A model generated the notes under the pieces. That model saw only the letters and a list, made by a program, of their open reading frames with translations, ran no database searches and was not told the DNA's origin. The position numbers were made by a program, and so were the translations under genes. A DNA stretch of 13,372 bases from UBA8290 sp964230965 (lineage in GTDB: Bacteria; Bacillota_I; Bacilli_A; Acholeplasmatales; Acholeplasmataceae): the NCBI GenBank assembly GCA_964230965.1, contig CAXRJA010000015.1, positions 1-13,372 on the forward strand. Direction: 5' to 3'. Each line of letters begins with the position of its first letter. Positions within the stretch are counted from its first letter, which is position 1. Positions 1 through 6,796 of the stretch are shown here, piece after piece.

Positions 1-119
1 AAGGACTTCAAGGGCTTTCTAATTTCTTTATGTTTTTATAGGATGAAGATCAAAAAGAATAATCAAATAAATATGTAAATGATGATTTTAAAACAGTTGA
101 AGAAGCCTTAGAAGGAGCC
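1..119 (+). pseudogene. tex: 5' remnant of tex interrupted by two in-frame stops
   Basis: Read in the same frame as the downstream tex ORF, this stretch gives GLQGLSNFFMFL, a TAG stop at 39-41, DEDQKE, a TAA stop at 60-62, then SNKYVNDDFKTVEEALEGA running into the ORF that starts at 120. The GLxxLxxF pattern and the KYVND..KTVEEALEGA pattern both fit the N-terminal part of Tex proteins, in the right order and without a frame change. Between the second stop and position 120 there is no ATG, GTG or TTG in frame. Both stops are one C-to-T change from glutamine codons (CAG, CAA). A decayed gene, two point errors in the assembly, or a gene now split in two are all possible. The homology call left of the first stop rests on only about 12 residues. 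Confidence 0.55.
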
Positions 120-1805
120 ATGCATATTTTAGCTGAATTTATATCGGATGATGCTGACTATAGAAAAGCATTAAGAGACATGATGCGCAAAGGCAATGTA
201 AAAACATCTTTAAAAAAAGGTGCTGAAGATGAAAAACAAACGTATGCAATGTATTATGAATACGAAGAAAAAGTGAAGCATATTAAACCCCATCGTATTC
301 TTGCAATTAACCGCGGTGAATCAGAAAAAGTATTGTCTGTAAAAATTGATGCAGACAAAGATGCAATGGCTTCTTATATAAAAGAAGACCTTATCAAAAG
401 ACAAACATCCCCTTCTGTGACATATATCACACAAGCAATAGAAGATAGCATTAAACGTTTAATATATCCCTCTTTAGAAAGAGAAATAAGAGCAGAACTC
501 TCTGAATTGGCAGAAGATCAAGCGATTGAAGTGTTTGCAGAAAACTTAAATAAATTATTGCTTCAACCACCATTAAAAGGAAAGATGATTTTAGGAATCG
601 ATCCTGCATTCAGAACAGGATGTAAGTTATCTGTTGTTGATCAAACCGGGAATGTCCTTACAAAAGGTGTGATCTATCCTCATGAAAAATCAAAAGGAAG
701 TGTTGCTGATAGCAAAGATATTGAAAAATCAAAATCAACACTCTTTCAGATGATAAAAAAATATCAAATCGAACTCATAGCAATTGGTAATGGCACAGCT
801 TCTAGAGAAACTGAAAGTTTTGTCTCAGAGCTTATTAAAGACATGAAATTAGATGTGAATTATGTCATTGTGAATGAGGCAGGTGCATCTGTGTATTCTG
901 CAAGTGAACTTGCTAGAGAAGAATTCCCAGATTTTAGTGTGGAAGAACGTTCGGCTGCATCGATTGCAAGACGTCTTCAAGACCCACTTTCAGAACTTGT
1001 TAAAATTGACCCTAAATCGATTGGTGTGGGTCAATATCAACACGATGTTACGCCAAAAAAGCTGAATGAAACGTTGAACTTTGTTGTCACTCAAGCCGTC
1101 AACCAAGTTGGTGTGAATTTAAATACAGCGTCTAAGTCTTTATTGATGTATGTCTCTGGGCTTAATAAATCTAGCGCTGAAAATATTGTGACACATCGTC
1201 AACATATTGGACGCTTTCACAATAGAAAAGACATATTAAAAGTACCTAAACTCGGAAAGAAAACATTTGAACAAGCTGTCGGTTTCTTACGTATTCCAGA
1301 TAGTGATGAAGCACTTGATATGACATCTATTCACCCAGAATCTTACGATAAAGCAAAAGCAATCATGCGTATTTATGGCATTCAAGGCGATATGTTTGGG
1401 AAAGAAGAAGTAAAAGACATTGTAAAAGACATTGATAAATCGAGATTGATGAGAGATTTAGAAATTGATATGTATACGTTATCAGATATATTAGATGCAT
1501 TTATTGCACCACTGAGAGACCCCAGGGATCAATTTGCACAACCTATTTTAAGACAAGATATATTAAAAATAGAAGACTTAACCATTGGGATGGAACTTGA
1601 AGGTACCATTAGAAATGTTGTTGATTTTGGTGCATTTATCGATATTGGATTAAAAGAAGATGGATTATGTCATATTTCTAAGATGGCAAAACGTTTCATA
1701 AAACATCCAAAAGATGTTGTTGCCGTTGGAGATATCGTGAAAGTCTATGTCATTAATATCGATTTAAATCGAGGTAAAGTCGGTTTATCCATGATTAAAA
1801 ATTAA
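120..1805 (+). CDS. tex: Tex family S1 RNA-binding protein, N-terminally shortened ORF
   Basis: This is the main body of Tex (YhgF/YdcI type), a cytoplasmic nucleic-acid-binding protein linked to transcription and RNA handling. The visible ORF is 561 residues, whereas family members are usually a little over 700, so the N-terminal helical region is missing. Domains in order are a helical part (about 1-155), a YqgF/RNase H-like fold starting at LGIDPAFRTG (158 to about 290), helix-hairpin-helix repeats (about 331-400, NTASKSLLMYVSGL, then VPKLGKKTFEQAVGFLRI), and a C-terminal S1 domain (about 490-556, GTIRNVVDFGAFIDIGLKEDG). The C terminus is intact. The start at 120 is only the first ATG after two in-frame stops. 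AAGGAG ends just two bases before it, too close for a normal ribosome site, and homology continues upstream, so 120 is probably not the ancestral start. The family assignment is firm; whether the gene is functional is open. Confidence 0.85.
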   Translation: MHILAEFISDDADYRKALRDMMRKGNVKTSLKKGAEDEKQTYAMYYEYEEKVKHIKPHRILAINRGESEKVLSVKIDADKDAMASYIKEDLIKRQTSPSVTYITQAIEDSIKRLIYPSLEREIRAELSELAEDQAIEVFAENLNKLLLQPPLKGKMILGIDPAFRTGCKLSVVDQTGNVLTKGVIYPHEKSKGSVADSKDIEKSKSTLFQMIKKYQIELIAIGNGTASRETESFVSELIKDMKLDVNYVIVNEAGASVYSASELAREEFPDFSVEERSAASIARRLQDPLSELVKIDPKSIGVGQYQHDVTPKKLNETLNFVVTQAVNQVGVNLNTASKSLLMYVSGLNKSSAENIVTHRQHIGRFHNRKDILKVPKLGKKTFEQAVGFLRIPDSDEALDMTSIHPESYDKAKAIMRIYGIQGDMFGKEEVKDIVKDIDKSRLMRDLEIDMYTLSDILDAFIAPLRDPRDQFAQPILRQDILKIEDLTIGMELEGTIRNVVDFGAFIDIGLKEDGLCHISKMAKRFIKHPKDVVAVGDIVKVYVINIDLNRGKVGLSMIKN

Positions 1806-1823
1806 TTTATAATGGAATAAAAT

Positions 1824-1854
1824 AAAAAAAGCACATATCGCATGTGCTTTTTTT
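1824..1854. terminator. Bidirectional hairpin terminator between tex and gnd
   Basis: A 13-bp inverted repeat, AAAAAAAGCACAT (1824-1836) and ATGTGCTTTTTTT (1842-1854), encloses the 5-base loop ATCGC. It has an A-run on the left and a T-run on the right, so it can act as an intrinsic terminator on either strand. It lies between the tex stop (1803-1805) and the gnd stop (1856-1858) and therefore serves both converging genes. Confidence 0.85.
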
Positions 1855-1855
1855 G

Positions 1856-3304
1856 TTAAACATTATAGGTTGTTGAGGATGTGTTACCGCCACGTCCAGT
1901 CCAATTGGTATGAAAGAATTTTCCACGTGGTTTATCTTTTCTTTCATATGTGTGTGCGCCAAAGAAATCACGTTGCGCTTGAAGTAAGTTTGCTGGAAGA
2001 TTTTCTGTCGTGTAACCATCAAAATAGGCAAGTGCAGATGACATTGCTGGTACAGGAATACCATTTAATATCGCATGTGATAATGTCACGCGTAAATCTG
2101 GCATGATTGCTGTCATAGTGGATTTAAAATAGCCATCCAATAACAAGTTATTAAGTGATGGATTTTTATCAAAGGCAGCTTTAATCTTATCTAGGAAAAC
2201 CGAGCGAATGATACAACCACCACGCCACATCAGTGCAATCCCACCGTAATTTAAATCCCAATGGTATGTTTTTGCGGCTTCTTTCATAAGGGCATACCCT
2301 TGTGTATAAGATAAAATTTTCGCTGCATATAAGGCATGCTTTAAGTGTTCTAAAAAGTGAGCTTTGTCGCCACTAAATGGTTTTATTGTTTTTGGGTACA
2401 CTTTAGACGCCTCAACGCGTTCCTCTTTTAATGCCGATAAAAATCTAGAAAATACAGATTCAGCAATAAGCGTTAAAGGAACCCCATATTCTAATGCAGC
2501 ATTTGCTGTCCATTTTCCAGTACCTTTTTGACCAGCAGTATCTAGAATTGCATCAATTAAATGGTTTCCTTGATCATCTTTATAGCTTAAAATTTGATAC
2601 GTAATTTCAATTAAATAACTATCTAATACACCTTGATTCCATGTTTTAAATGTTTCTGACATTTCATCATTGGTCATGTTTAAATAGTCTTTCATGATGT
2701 GATAAGCCTCTGTAATGAGTTGAATATCTCCATATTCGATACCATTATGAACCATCTTAACGAAATGACCTGCACCATCTTCACCGACCCAATCACAGCA
2801 TATGCTTCCGTCTTCAACTTTCGCTGCAATACCTTGTAAAATAGGTTTAACTAAAGGCCATGCTTCTTTTGATCCACCAGGCATGATAGATGGTCCTGTA
2901 AGAGCTCCTTCTTCACCCCCAGATACACCTGTTCCGATAAATAACAAGCCTTTTTCTTTTAAATATTGTGTTCGTCTCGTTGTATCGTGATATAAAGAGT
3001 TACCACCATCAATGATGACATCACCTTTATCTAAAAGTGGAATTAGTTGTTCAATGACCATATCCACTGGATTTCCCGCTTTAATCATCAGCATTACTTT
3101 TCTAGGTTTTTTTAACATCGATACAAGTGTTTTAACATCATCGGTACCACCGATAGGGAACCCTTTAGCACGACCATTTAAAAATGTATTTACCGTTTCA
3201 ATTTTTCTTGAATTCACAGCAACAGAAAATCCTTTTGAAGCCATATTTAAGGCGAGGTTTTCCCCCATCACTGCAATCCCAATTAATCCAATATCATATA
3301 ACAT
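1856..3304 (-). CDS. gnd: 6-phosphogluconate dehydrogenase, decarboxylating (NADP+)
   Basis: This cytoplasmic enzyme of the oxidative pentose phosphate pathway converts 6-phosphogluconate plus NADP+ to ribulose 5-phosphate, CO2 and NADPH. The 482 residues match the usual full length (about 470-480). The N-terminal Rossmann fold has GLIGIAVMGENLALN (6-20), and N31-S-R33-K lies where NADP-binding members carry their Asn-Arg pair. The substrate signature GVSGGEEGALTGPSIMPGG is at 126-144. The catalytic stretch K183-M-V-H-N187-G-I-E190 carries the lysine and glutamate at the same numbers as the well-studied animal enzyme. The C-terminal tail (FHTNWTGRGG) is complete. The ATG at 3302-3304 is preceded on its strand by AAAGAGGT, a good ribosome site. 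The gene has its own promoter (3342-3370) and is convergent with tex and divergent from the tRNAs. It can supply NADPH, which the HMG-CoA reductase encoded further along may use; that link is inference. Confidence 0.97.
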   Translation of the reverse strand: MLYDIGLIGIAVMGENLALNMASKGFSVAVNSRKIETVNTFLNGRAKGFPIGGTDDVKTLVSMLKKPRKVMLMIKAGNPVDMVIEQLIPLLDKGDVIIDGGNSLYHDTTRRTQYLKEKGLLFIGTGVSGGEEGALTGPSIMPGGSKEAWPLVKPILQGIAAKVEDGSICCDWVGEDGAGHFVKMVHNGIEYGDIQLITEAYHIMKDYLNMTNDEMSETFKTWNQGVLDSYLIEITYQILSYKDDQGNHLIDAILDTAGQKGTGKWTANAALEYGVPLTLIAESVFSRFLSALKEERVEASKVYPKTIKPFSGDKAHFLEHLKHALYAAKILSYTQGYALMKEAAKTYHWDLNYGGIALMWRGGCIIRSVFLDKIKAAFDKNPSLNNLLLDGYFKSTMTAIMPDLRVTLSHAILNGIPVPAMSSALAYFDGYTTENLPANLLQAQRDFFGAHTYERKDKPRGKFFHTNWTGRGGNTSSTTYNV

Positions 3305-3341
3305 TATGTATTACCTCTTTTTATATAATAGATACTTTATC

Positions 3342-3370
3342 ATTGTATATGGAATTGACATTTGAGTCAA
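3342..3370 (-). promoter_or_regulatory. Promoter of gnd
   Basis: On the minus strand TTGACT (3370 down to 3365) and TACAAT (3347 down to 3342) are separated by exactly 17 bases. Each hexamer matches the sigma-70/SigA consensus at five of six positions. Transcription would start near 3335 and give a leader of about 30 bases carrying the AGAGG ribosome site. Confidence 0.7.
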
Positions 3371-3392
3371 GGCAAAGAAGTTTACGAATGTG

Positions 3393-3421
3393 TTGACTTA
3401 AAGCAAAAAATGATATATTCT
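3393..3421 (+). promoter_or_regulatory. Probable promoter of the tRNA pair
   Basis: TTGACT at 3393-3398 is followed after 17 bases by TATTCT (3416-3421), or after 15 bases by TATATT (3414-3419). Either would start transcription just before tRNA-Ser at 3435. The -35 match is good and the -10 is only fair. It faces away from the gnd promoter 22 bases to its left. Confidence 0.5.
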
Positions 3422-3434
3422 AATATAGCGTATG

Positions 3435-3524
3435 GGAGCAGTACTCAAGTGGTTAAGAGGACGGTTTGCTAAACCGTTAGGTCGGGTTACCGGCGCGAGG
3501 GTTCAAATCCCTCCTGCTCCGCCA
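3435..3524 (+). tRNA. tRNA-Ser (anticodon GCU), CCA encoded
   Basis: The 7-bp acceptor stem is GGAGCAG (3435-3441) with CTGCTCC (3514-3520), then discriminator G and encoded CCA (3522-3524). The anticodon stem ACGGT/ACCGT encloses the loop TTGCTAA, with anticodon GCT at 3468-3470 reading AGC and AGU. The T arm contains GGTTCAAATCC. A long variable arm before the T arm makes it class II, as expected for serine. Total length is 90 bases including CCA. Confidence 0.95.
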
Positions 3525-3529
3525 CTTGT

Positions 3530-3605
3530 GGCCCGTTGGAGAAATGGTTAACTCACATGCCTTTCACGCATGCATTCACGGGTTCGAATCCCGTACGGGT
3601 CACCA
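3530..3605 (+). tRNA. tRNA-Glu (anticodon UUC), CCA encoded
   Basis: The acceptor stem is GGCCCGT (3530-3536) with ACGGGTC (3595-3601), including one G-T pair, then discriminator A and CCA (3603-3605). The anticodon stem CATGC/GCATG encloses CTTTCAC, with anticodon TTC at 3563-3565 reading GAA and GAG. The T arm has GGTTCGAATCC. It begins only five bases after tRNA-Ser, so the two are probably one transcript. Confidence 0.95.
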
Positions 3606-3659
3606 TAATAAATTCGAAGCATTTTTAGCAGCAAAATGATTAAGCAAAGAAATGTTTAT

Positions 3660-3665
3660 TATAAT
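3660..3665 (+). promoter_or_regulatory. Candidate -10 element for the Wzz/kinase/phosphatase operon
   Basis: A perfect TATAAT lies 33 bases before the ATG of the Wzz-like gene and would place a transcription start near 3672. No convincing -35 hexamer sits 16-18 bases upstream (TGATTA at 3637-3642 is a poor match), and there is no TG extension. Read-through from the tRNAs is an alternative, because no clear terminator follows tRNA-Glu. Confidence 0.4.
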
Positions 3666-3698
3666 GAATAAGTGTATCTTTCAAGAAAGGGAAATTAT

Positions 3699-4436
3699 AT
3701 GAACGAAAGTAATGAAACACAAAGAGAAATATCGTTGATTGAATTATGGCATATTATTTTAAGAAACTTTGGGATCATAGTAATCTTAACAACCATAGTA
3801 TTTGTTTTTGCAACAACCTACGCTTGGTTTATTGCAACGCCAGATTATGTATCTAATGCTGACGTAATGGTTCAAGTTGAAGAGTCAAGTTCTGGACAAA
3901 TAGATAGCGGTTTTGATTTAATTTCAGCATCTCGTTTACTTGATACGGTTAAAGAACTTACAACAAAAGATGTTGTCATTGAAGCTGCAATTTTAGAACT
4001 TGAAAAAATGGGTTACGAAGGTATCGAAGTCCAATACATTAGAGATGGATTGAATATTAGCTCTTCTTCTACTTCCTATTTCATTAATGTATCTTTTGTT
4101 GATAATGATACAGAATTTGCCCAAGATGTCGTGGATGCTGTTATACAAGGACTCATTGATGTTACGGATGAAGAAAATGCATTTCCGGTATTGACAAATA
4201 AGATACGACGAACCTCTTTTGCAAGTGATGCAGTATATAATTCTCCTAACAGAGTGTTATTTTCTATTGTCGGACTTATTTTAGGAGGCGTCATTTCTTT
4301 GGGTTTTGTATTCTTGAGAGAGACACTAACAACAAACTTTAAATCAAAAGAAGAAATAGAACATGCCTTAGATATTCAAATATTAGGTGTTATACCATTG
4401 ATGAGCTCGAAGGGGGCAAAAAATGTTAAAAAATAA
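3699..4436 (+). CDS. Wzz/CapA-type chain-length determinant, membrane adaptor of a tyrosine kinase
   Basis: This is a polysaccharide co-polymerase-like membrane protein of 245 residues, the usual size for the Gram-positive CapA/CpsC/YveK family. In that family such a protein sets polymer chain length and its C-terminal cytoplasmic tail activates a separate tyrosine kinase. Visible parts are a short cytoplasmic N terminus with ISLIELWHIILRN, a first membrane helix (about 24-46), an external domain (about 47-180), SPNR just before the second membrane helix (about 186-205), and a 40-residue tail ending in lysines (KGAKNVKK). The ATG at 3699 is chosen because AAGAAAGGG ends seven bases before it; a GTG at 3672 in frame lacks such a site. 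The gene overlaps the kinase gene by 14 bases. The substrate polymer cannot be told, because no glycosyltransferase, flippase or polymerase gene is in the window. Confidence 0.85.
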   Translation: MNESNETQREISLIELWHIILRNFGIIVILTTIVFVFATTYAWFIATPDYVSNADVMVQVEESSSGQIDSGFDLISASRLLDTVKELTTKDVVIEAAILELEKMGYEGIEVQYIRDGLNISSSSTSYFINVSFVDNDTEFAQDVVDAVIQGLIDVTDEENAFPVLTNKIRRTSFASDAVYNSPNRVLFSIVGLILGGVISLGFVFLRETLTTNFKSKEEIEHALDIQILGVIPLMSSKGAKNVKK

Positions 4437-5166
4437 AAAATTATTAGGTCAAAACAAATTAGATTATGATTACATTTACACGAAAGAAAACCCTATTTCC
4501 TTTATCACTGAAGCACATCAAAAATTCTTAGTGAATTTAGAATTTATTAATGTTGACAAAGCATACAAATCCATTCAAATAACATCTAGTCTTTCCTCTG
4601 AGGGAAAATCGACCTTCTTATCTAATGTTGCTTATTTACTTGGCCAAAAAGGACTTAAAGTGATATTGGTGGATTTAGATTTAAGAAAGCCCAAGGTTCA
4701 TAGAATAATAAATAAAGCTAACGAAGATGGTATAACAGACGTACTTACACAAAAAATCTCTTTAGAAAAAGCCATAAAAAAAGATACAAAACTTGGTTTT
4801 GATGCATTGGTTTCAGGAGAAAAAGCATCTGCGGTTGTGAATTTGTTGCAATCACAAAAAATGAAGACACTTTTTTCAGATTTAAAAAAATTATATGATT
4901 ATATTTTAGTTGATTCTCCGCCGGTAATAAATGTATCGGATGCATTATATATTGCTCAGATAACGGATGCAACGGTCTTTGCTATATCTCAACAAGAAAC
5001 GAAAAGAAGTGTGGCTAAAGAAGCGATAAATCTACTTAAGCAATCTAATGTAAATGTGATTGGTGCGGTCGCAACACAAGTTGACATAAGAAAAAACGCT
5101 TATGGTTATGGCTACGGCTATGGCTATGGCTATGATTACACCTACGAACAAAATGGTAATGATTGA
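4423..5166 (+). CDS. cpsD: CpsD/CapB-type bacterial tyrosine kinase with Tyr-Gly tail
   Basis: This is a cytoplasmic BY-kinase of 247 residues that autophosphorylates a C-terminal tyrosine cluster when docked on its membrane adaptor. Phosphorylation cycles are known to control capsule or exopolysaccharide assembly in related systems. Walker A is SLSSEGKST (56-64, K62), Walker A' is VILVDLD (80-86, D84 and D86), and Walker B is YILVDSPP (160-167, D164). EAHQKFLVNLEF (30-41) matches the conserved N-terminal helix region of the family. The tail is YGYGYGYGYGYDYTY (227-241): eight tyrosines spaced every second residue, encoded by near-perfect TATGGY hexamers. The ATG has AGGGGG six bases upstream, inside the Wzz-like gene. 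The gene overlaps the phosphatase start. The Pro/Asn-containing loop usual before the last helices is replaced by GEKASAVVNLLQS, a small departure from the family. Confidence 0.92.
   Translation: MLKNKKLLGQNKLDYDYIYTKENPISFITEAHQKFLVNLEFINVDKAYKSIQITSSLSSEGKSTFLSNVAYLLGQKGLKVILVDLDLRKPKVHRIINKANEDGITDVLTQKISLEKAIKKDTKLGFDALVSGEKASAVVNLLQSQKMKTLFSDLKKLYDYILVDSPPVINVSDALYIAQITDATVFAISQQETKRSVAKEAINLLKQSNVNVIGAVATQVDIRKNAYGYGYGYGYGYDYTYEQNGND
5101..5136 (+). repeat. Hexanucleotide tandem repeat TATGGY encoding (Tyr-Gly)n
   Basis: Five TAYGGY units, with slight third-base variation, are followed by TATGAT at 5131-5136. They encode the alternating Tyr-Gly tail of the kinase. Each unit is six bases, so gain or loss of a unit by slippage would change the number of tyrosines by one without shifting the frame. 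Confidence 0.85.
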
Positions 5167-5842
5167 TTGTCATAACCACATACTATTTGAAGTAGATGAT
5201 GGGTCAAAATCACTTCAGATGTCTCTTGATATGCTAAAATTATCTGCAAGCCAAGGTGTTTCTACTATTGTATTAACGCCTCACATTAATGCTTCTGAGT
5301 CTAAGGTATCTCGCGAAACCCACTTTGATCAGTATGAAATCTTAAAAAAATGTGCAAAAGACATTCCTATAGAATTGATTCTGGGTTCAGAGCTTTACAT
5401 CGGACAAAGACTTCCAAAAATTAACTTGGATTCATTAGTTTATGGGCCTAAAAAAACACTTCTAATTGAATTTTCACCATTCATTGAAACGCCAATCATT
5501 GATCACACATTTAACTTGTTAAAGAAAGGATATCAGGTTATCGTTGCTCATGTTGAGCGCTATAATTATTTGTCATTAAATGATATAAATGAATTAAAAC
5601 AAATGGGAGCAATTTTACAGGTCAACACATCCTCTGTATTAAAAACGGGGCACCGAATGCATGTTAAAAAAGGACTTGAATACATCAAAAAAAATTTAAT
5701 TGATTTAGTATCAACAGACGCGCATAACTTGCTAAGAAGACCACCAAATTTGTTAAAAGCGAGAAAAGCATTAATCAAGCTCGTAGGAATAGATAAAGCG
5801 TTAAGTTTAACTGGTGATTATGCATTTAAAAACATATTATAG
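5159..5842 (+). CDS. cpsB: CpsB/CapC-type PHP-family protein-tyrosine phosphatase
   Basis: This is a metal-dependent phosphatase of the PHP superfamily (YwqE/CpsB type) that removes phosphate from the tyrosine tail of the partner BY-kinase. From MIDCHNH the protein is 227 residues, somewhat shorter than the usual 240-255. Metal-site motifs in order are H5-N-H7, D13-D14-G, LTPH42, GSE78, LIE104F, VAH131VERY and STD187AH189, so the active site looks complete. The ATG at 5159 is chosen because family members begin M-I-D-x-H. It overlaps the kinase stop (5164-5166), has no clear ribosome site, and probably depends on translational coupling; ATG 5153 is an alternative. A longer in-frame extension to 5102 would translate the kinase repeat as an Ala-Met string and is rejected. 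Confidence 0.92.
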   Translation: MIDCHNHILFEVDDGSKSLQMSLDMLKLSASQGVSTIVLTPHINASESKVSRETHFDQYEILKKCAKDIPIELILGSELYIGQRLPKINLDSLVYGPKKTLLIEFSPFIETPIIDHTFNLLKKGYQVIVAHVERYNYLSLNDINELKQMGAILQVNTSSVLKTGHRMHVKKGLEYIKKNLIDLVSTDAHNLLRRPPNLLKARKALIKLVGIDKALSLTGDYAFKNIL

Positions 5843-5875
5843 AAAAAAGAGAAAAGCTAAGCTTTTCTCTTTTTT
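5843..5875. terminator. Bidirectional terminator between cpsB and ispA
   Basis: A 15-bp perfect inverted repeat, AAAAAAGAGAAAAGC (5843-5857) and GCTTTTCTCTTTTTT (5861-5875), has the 3-base loop TAA. It begins right after the phosphatase stop and covers the last codons and stop of ispA on the other strand, so one hairpin ends both converging transcripts. Confidence 0.85.
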
Positions 5876-6699
5876 ATTTCTTCTAAAGTTAATAATAAAG
5901 GACCATCCGTGATTTGTAATTTTTTTTGATATTCTAAAATAGAATGATTTAAAAATGTTAGAAATTGCTGTGATTGATCTAATCCTTTTAGGGAGACATA
6001 GGTTGGTTTTTCTCTAACATCATCCGACTTACTTTTACCTAATGTTTCGGGTGTAGAAGTATATTCTAAAATGTCATCTTGCACTTGAAAATAAAACCCA
6101 AGCGACCTTCCTATATCGGCCCAATCATTGATATCATCAAAAGCATTAGAAGCAATCGCACCCATCATAAATGAAGCTTGAATTAAATTTGCTGTTTTAT
6201 GAAAATACATTAACTCTAAATGATTAATATCAATTGCTTGTTTTTCTGATTCAATATCTAAAATTTGACCAAAAACCATTCCCTTAGAACCGGTTTTTTT
6301 TGAAAGAATGTCAATCATTTTTATCTTTTGATCAGAGGATAATTTTTTAGAGGATGCAATCAAATTAAAACTATCCGTTAGTAATGCATCACCAACTAGA
6401 ATTGCAGTCGCTTCATCAAATGCAATATGTAAAGTTGGCTTACCACGTCTTAAAGTATCATTATCCATCGATGGAAGATCATCATGAACAAGAGAGTAAG
6501 TATGCAGTAGTTCTAAAGCAATCGCAACATCAACATAATGATTTGAATCTAATCCATAATGTTCAATGACTTGAAGCATCAATAGAGGACGAATTCTCTT
6601 ACCGCCTGCAAGCAAGGCATATGAGATACCATCTTTTAATGTTGAATCTTCAAGTGTTTCAATATACTGATTAAGCGCGTCGTGTATTTTATTGATCAT
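5857..6699 (-). CDS. ispA: Polyprenyl diphosphate synthase, probably farnesyl diphosphate synthase
   Basis: This cytosolic Mg2+-dependent trans-prenyltransferase condenses dimethylallyl diphosphate with isopentenyl diphosphate units, made by the neighbouring mevalonate genes, to farnesyl (or geranylgeranyl) diphosphate. The protein is 280 residues, near the usual bacterial IspA length of about 290-300. Motifs are GGKRIRP (32-38), the first Asp-rich motif H-D73-D74-LPSM-D79-ND followed by LRRGKPT, and the second Asp-rich motif QVQ-D208-D209-ILE. The third acidic residue of the second motif is Glu where Asp is usual. Tyr five residues before the first motif (TYSLVHDD) favours a C15 product; this is inferred from family rules. 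Two ATGs lie in tandem at 6702 and 6699. The second is chosen because AGGAG is six bases from it and only three from the first. The gene is divergent from mvaK1. Confidence 0.93.
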   Translation of the reverse strand: MINKIHDALNQYIETLEDSTLKDGISYALLAGGKRIRPLLMLQVIEHYGLDSNHYVDVAIALELLHTYSLVHDDLPSMDNDTLRRGKPTLHIAFDEATAILVGDALLTDSFNLIASSKKLSSDQKIKMIDILSKKTGSKGMVFGQILDIESEKQAIDINHLELMYFHKTANLIQASFMMGAIASNAFDDINDWADIGRSLGFYFQVQDDILEYTSTPETLGKSKSDDVREKPTYVSLKGLDQSQQFLTFLNHSILEYQKKLQITDGPLLLTLEEIKKRKA

Positions 6700-6716
6700 C
6701 ATTTTCTCCTGTGTCT

Positions 6717-6725
6717 ATTATAACA
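6717..6725 (-). promoter_or_regulatory. Extended -10 promoter of ispA
   Basis: On the minus strand TGTTATAAT (6725 down to 6717) is a perfect TGn-TATAAT extended -10 element. No good -35 is seen at 16-18 bases, which an extended -10 can tolerate. The transcript would begin near 6710, giving a leader of only about 8-11 bases with AGGAG at its very 5' end. Confidence 0.6.
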
Positions 6726-6748
6726 AATCTAAGAAGTTTATTTTAAGA

Positions 6749-6785
6749 GAATCAAGTCTTGGTGAATTATGTGAGTCATTGATTC
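6749..6785. promoter_or_regulatory. Candidate operator, GAATCAA ... TTGATTC, between ispA and mvaK1
   Basis: GAATCAA (6749-6755) and its reverse complement TTGATTC (6779-6785) form a spaced inverted repeat with centres 30 bp apart. The right half lies just upstream of the mvaK1 -10, the left half upstream of the ispA -10. The same 7-mer pair, within a shared 11-mer (AGAATCAAGTC) and 10-mer (ATTGATTCAT), recurs at the mvaA promoter. The 7-mer also occurs inside genes (2633, 5375, 7340, 9293), so it is not rare here, and its function is inference. Confidence 0.35.
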
Positions 6786-6796
6786 ATGTGCCATCA

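Noticed and set aside
1..62. Reassignment of TAG and TAA to glutamine
   Set aside because: TAA and TAG end many intact genes here (gnd, cpsB, ispA, mvaD, mvaK2, mvaS) at the family-typical C termini, and no other gene has internal stops.
1807..2106. Small ORFs on either strand around the tex/gnd junction
   Set aside because: They overlap the gnd coding end and the terminator hairpin and show no start signals or family resemblance.
3012..3365. Plus-strand ORF of 117 codons opposite gnd
   Set aside because: It is a shadow of the gnd reading frame, with no ribosome site and no recognisable protein features.
3672..3698. GTG start for the Wzz-like protein
   Set aside because: It lies at the predicted transcription start and lacks a ribosome site, whereas ATG 3699 has AAGAAAGGG at good spacing.
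5102..5158. N-terminal extension of the phosphatase (Ala-Met repeat)
   Set aside because: It is the kinase Tyr-Gly repeat read in another frame. The PHP family begins at MIDxHxH, and the overlap would be 65 bases with no ribosome site.
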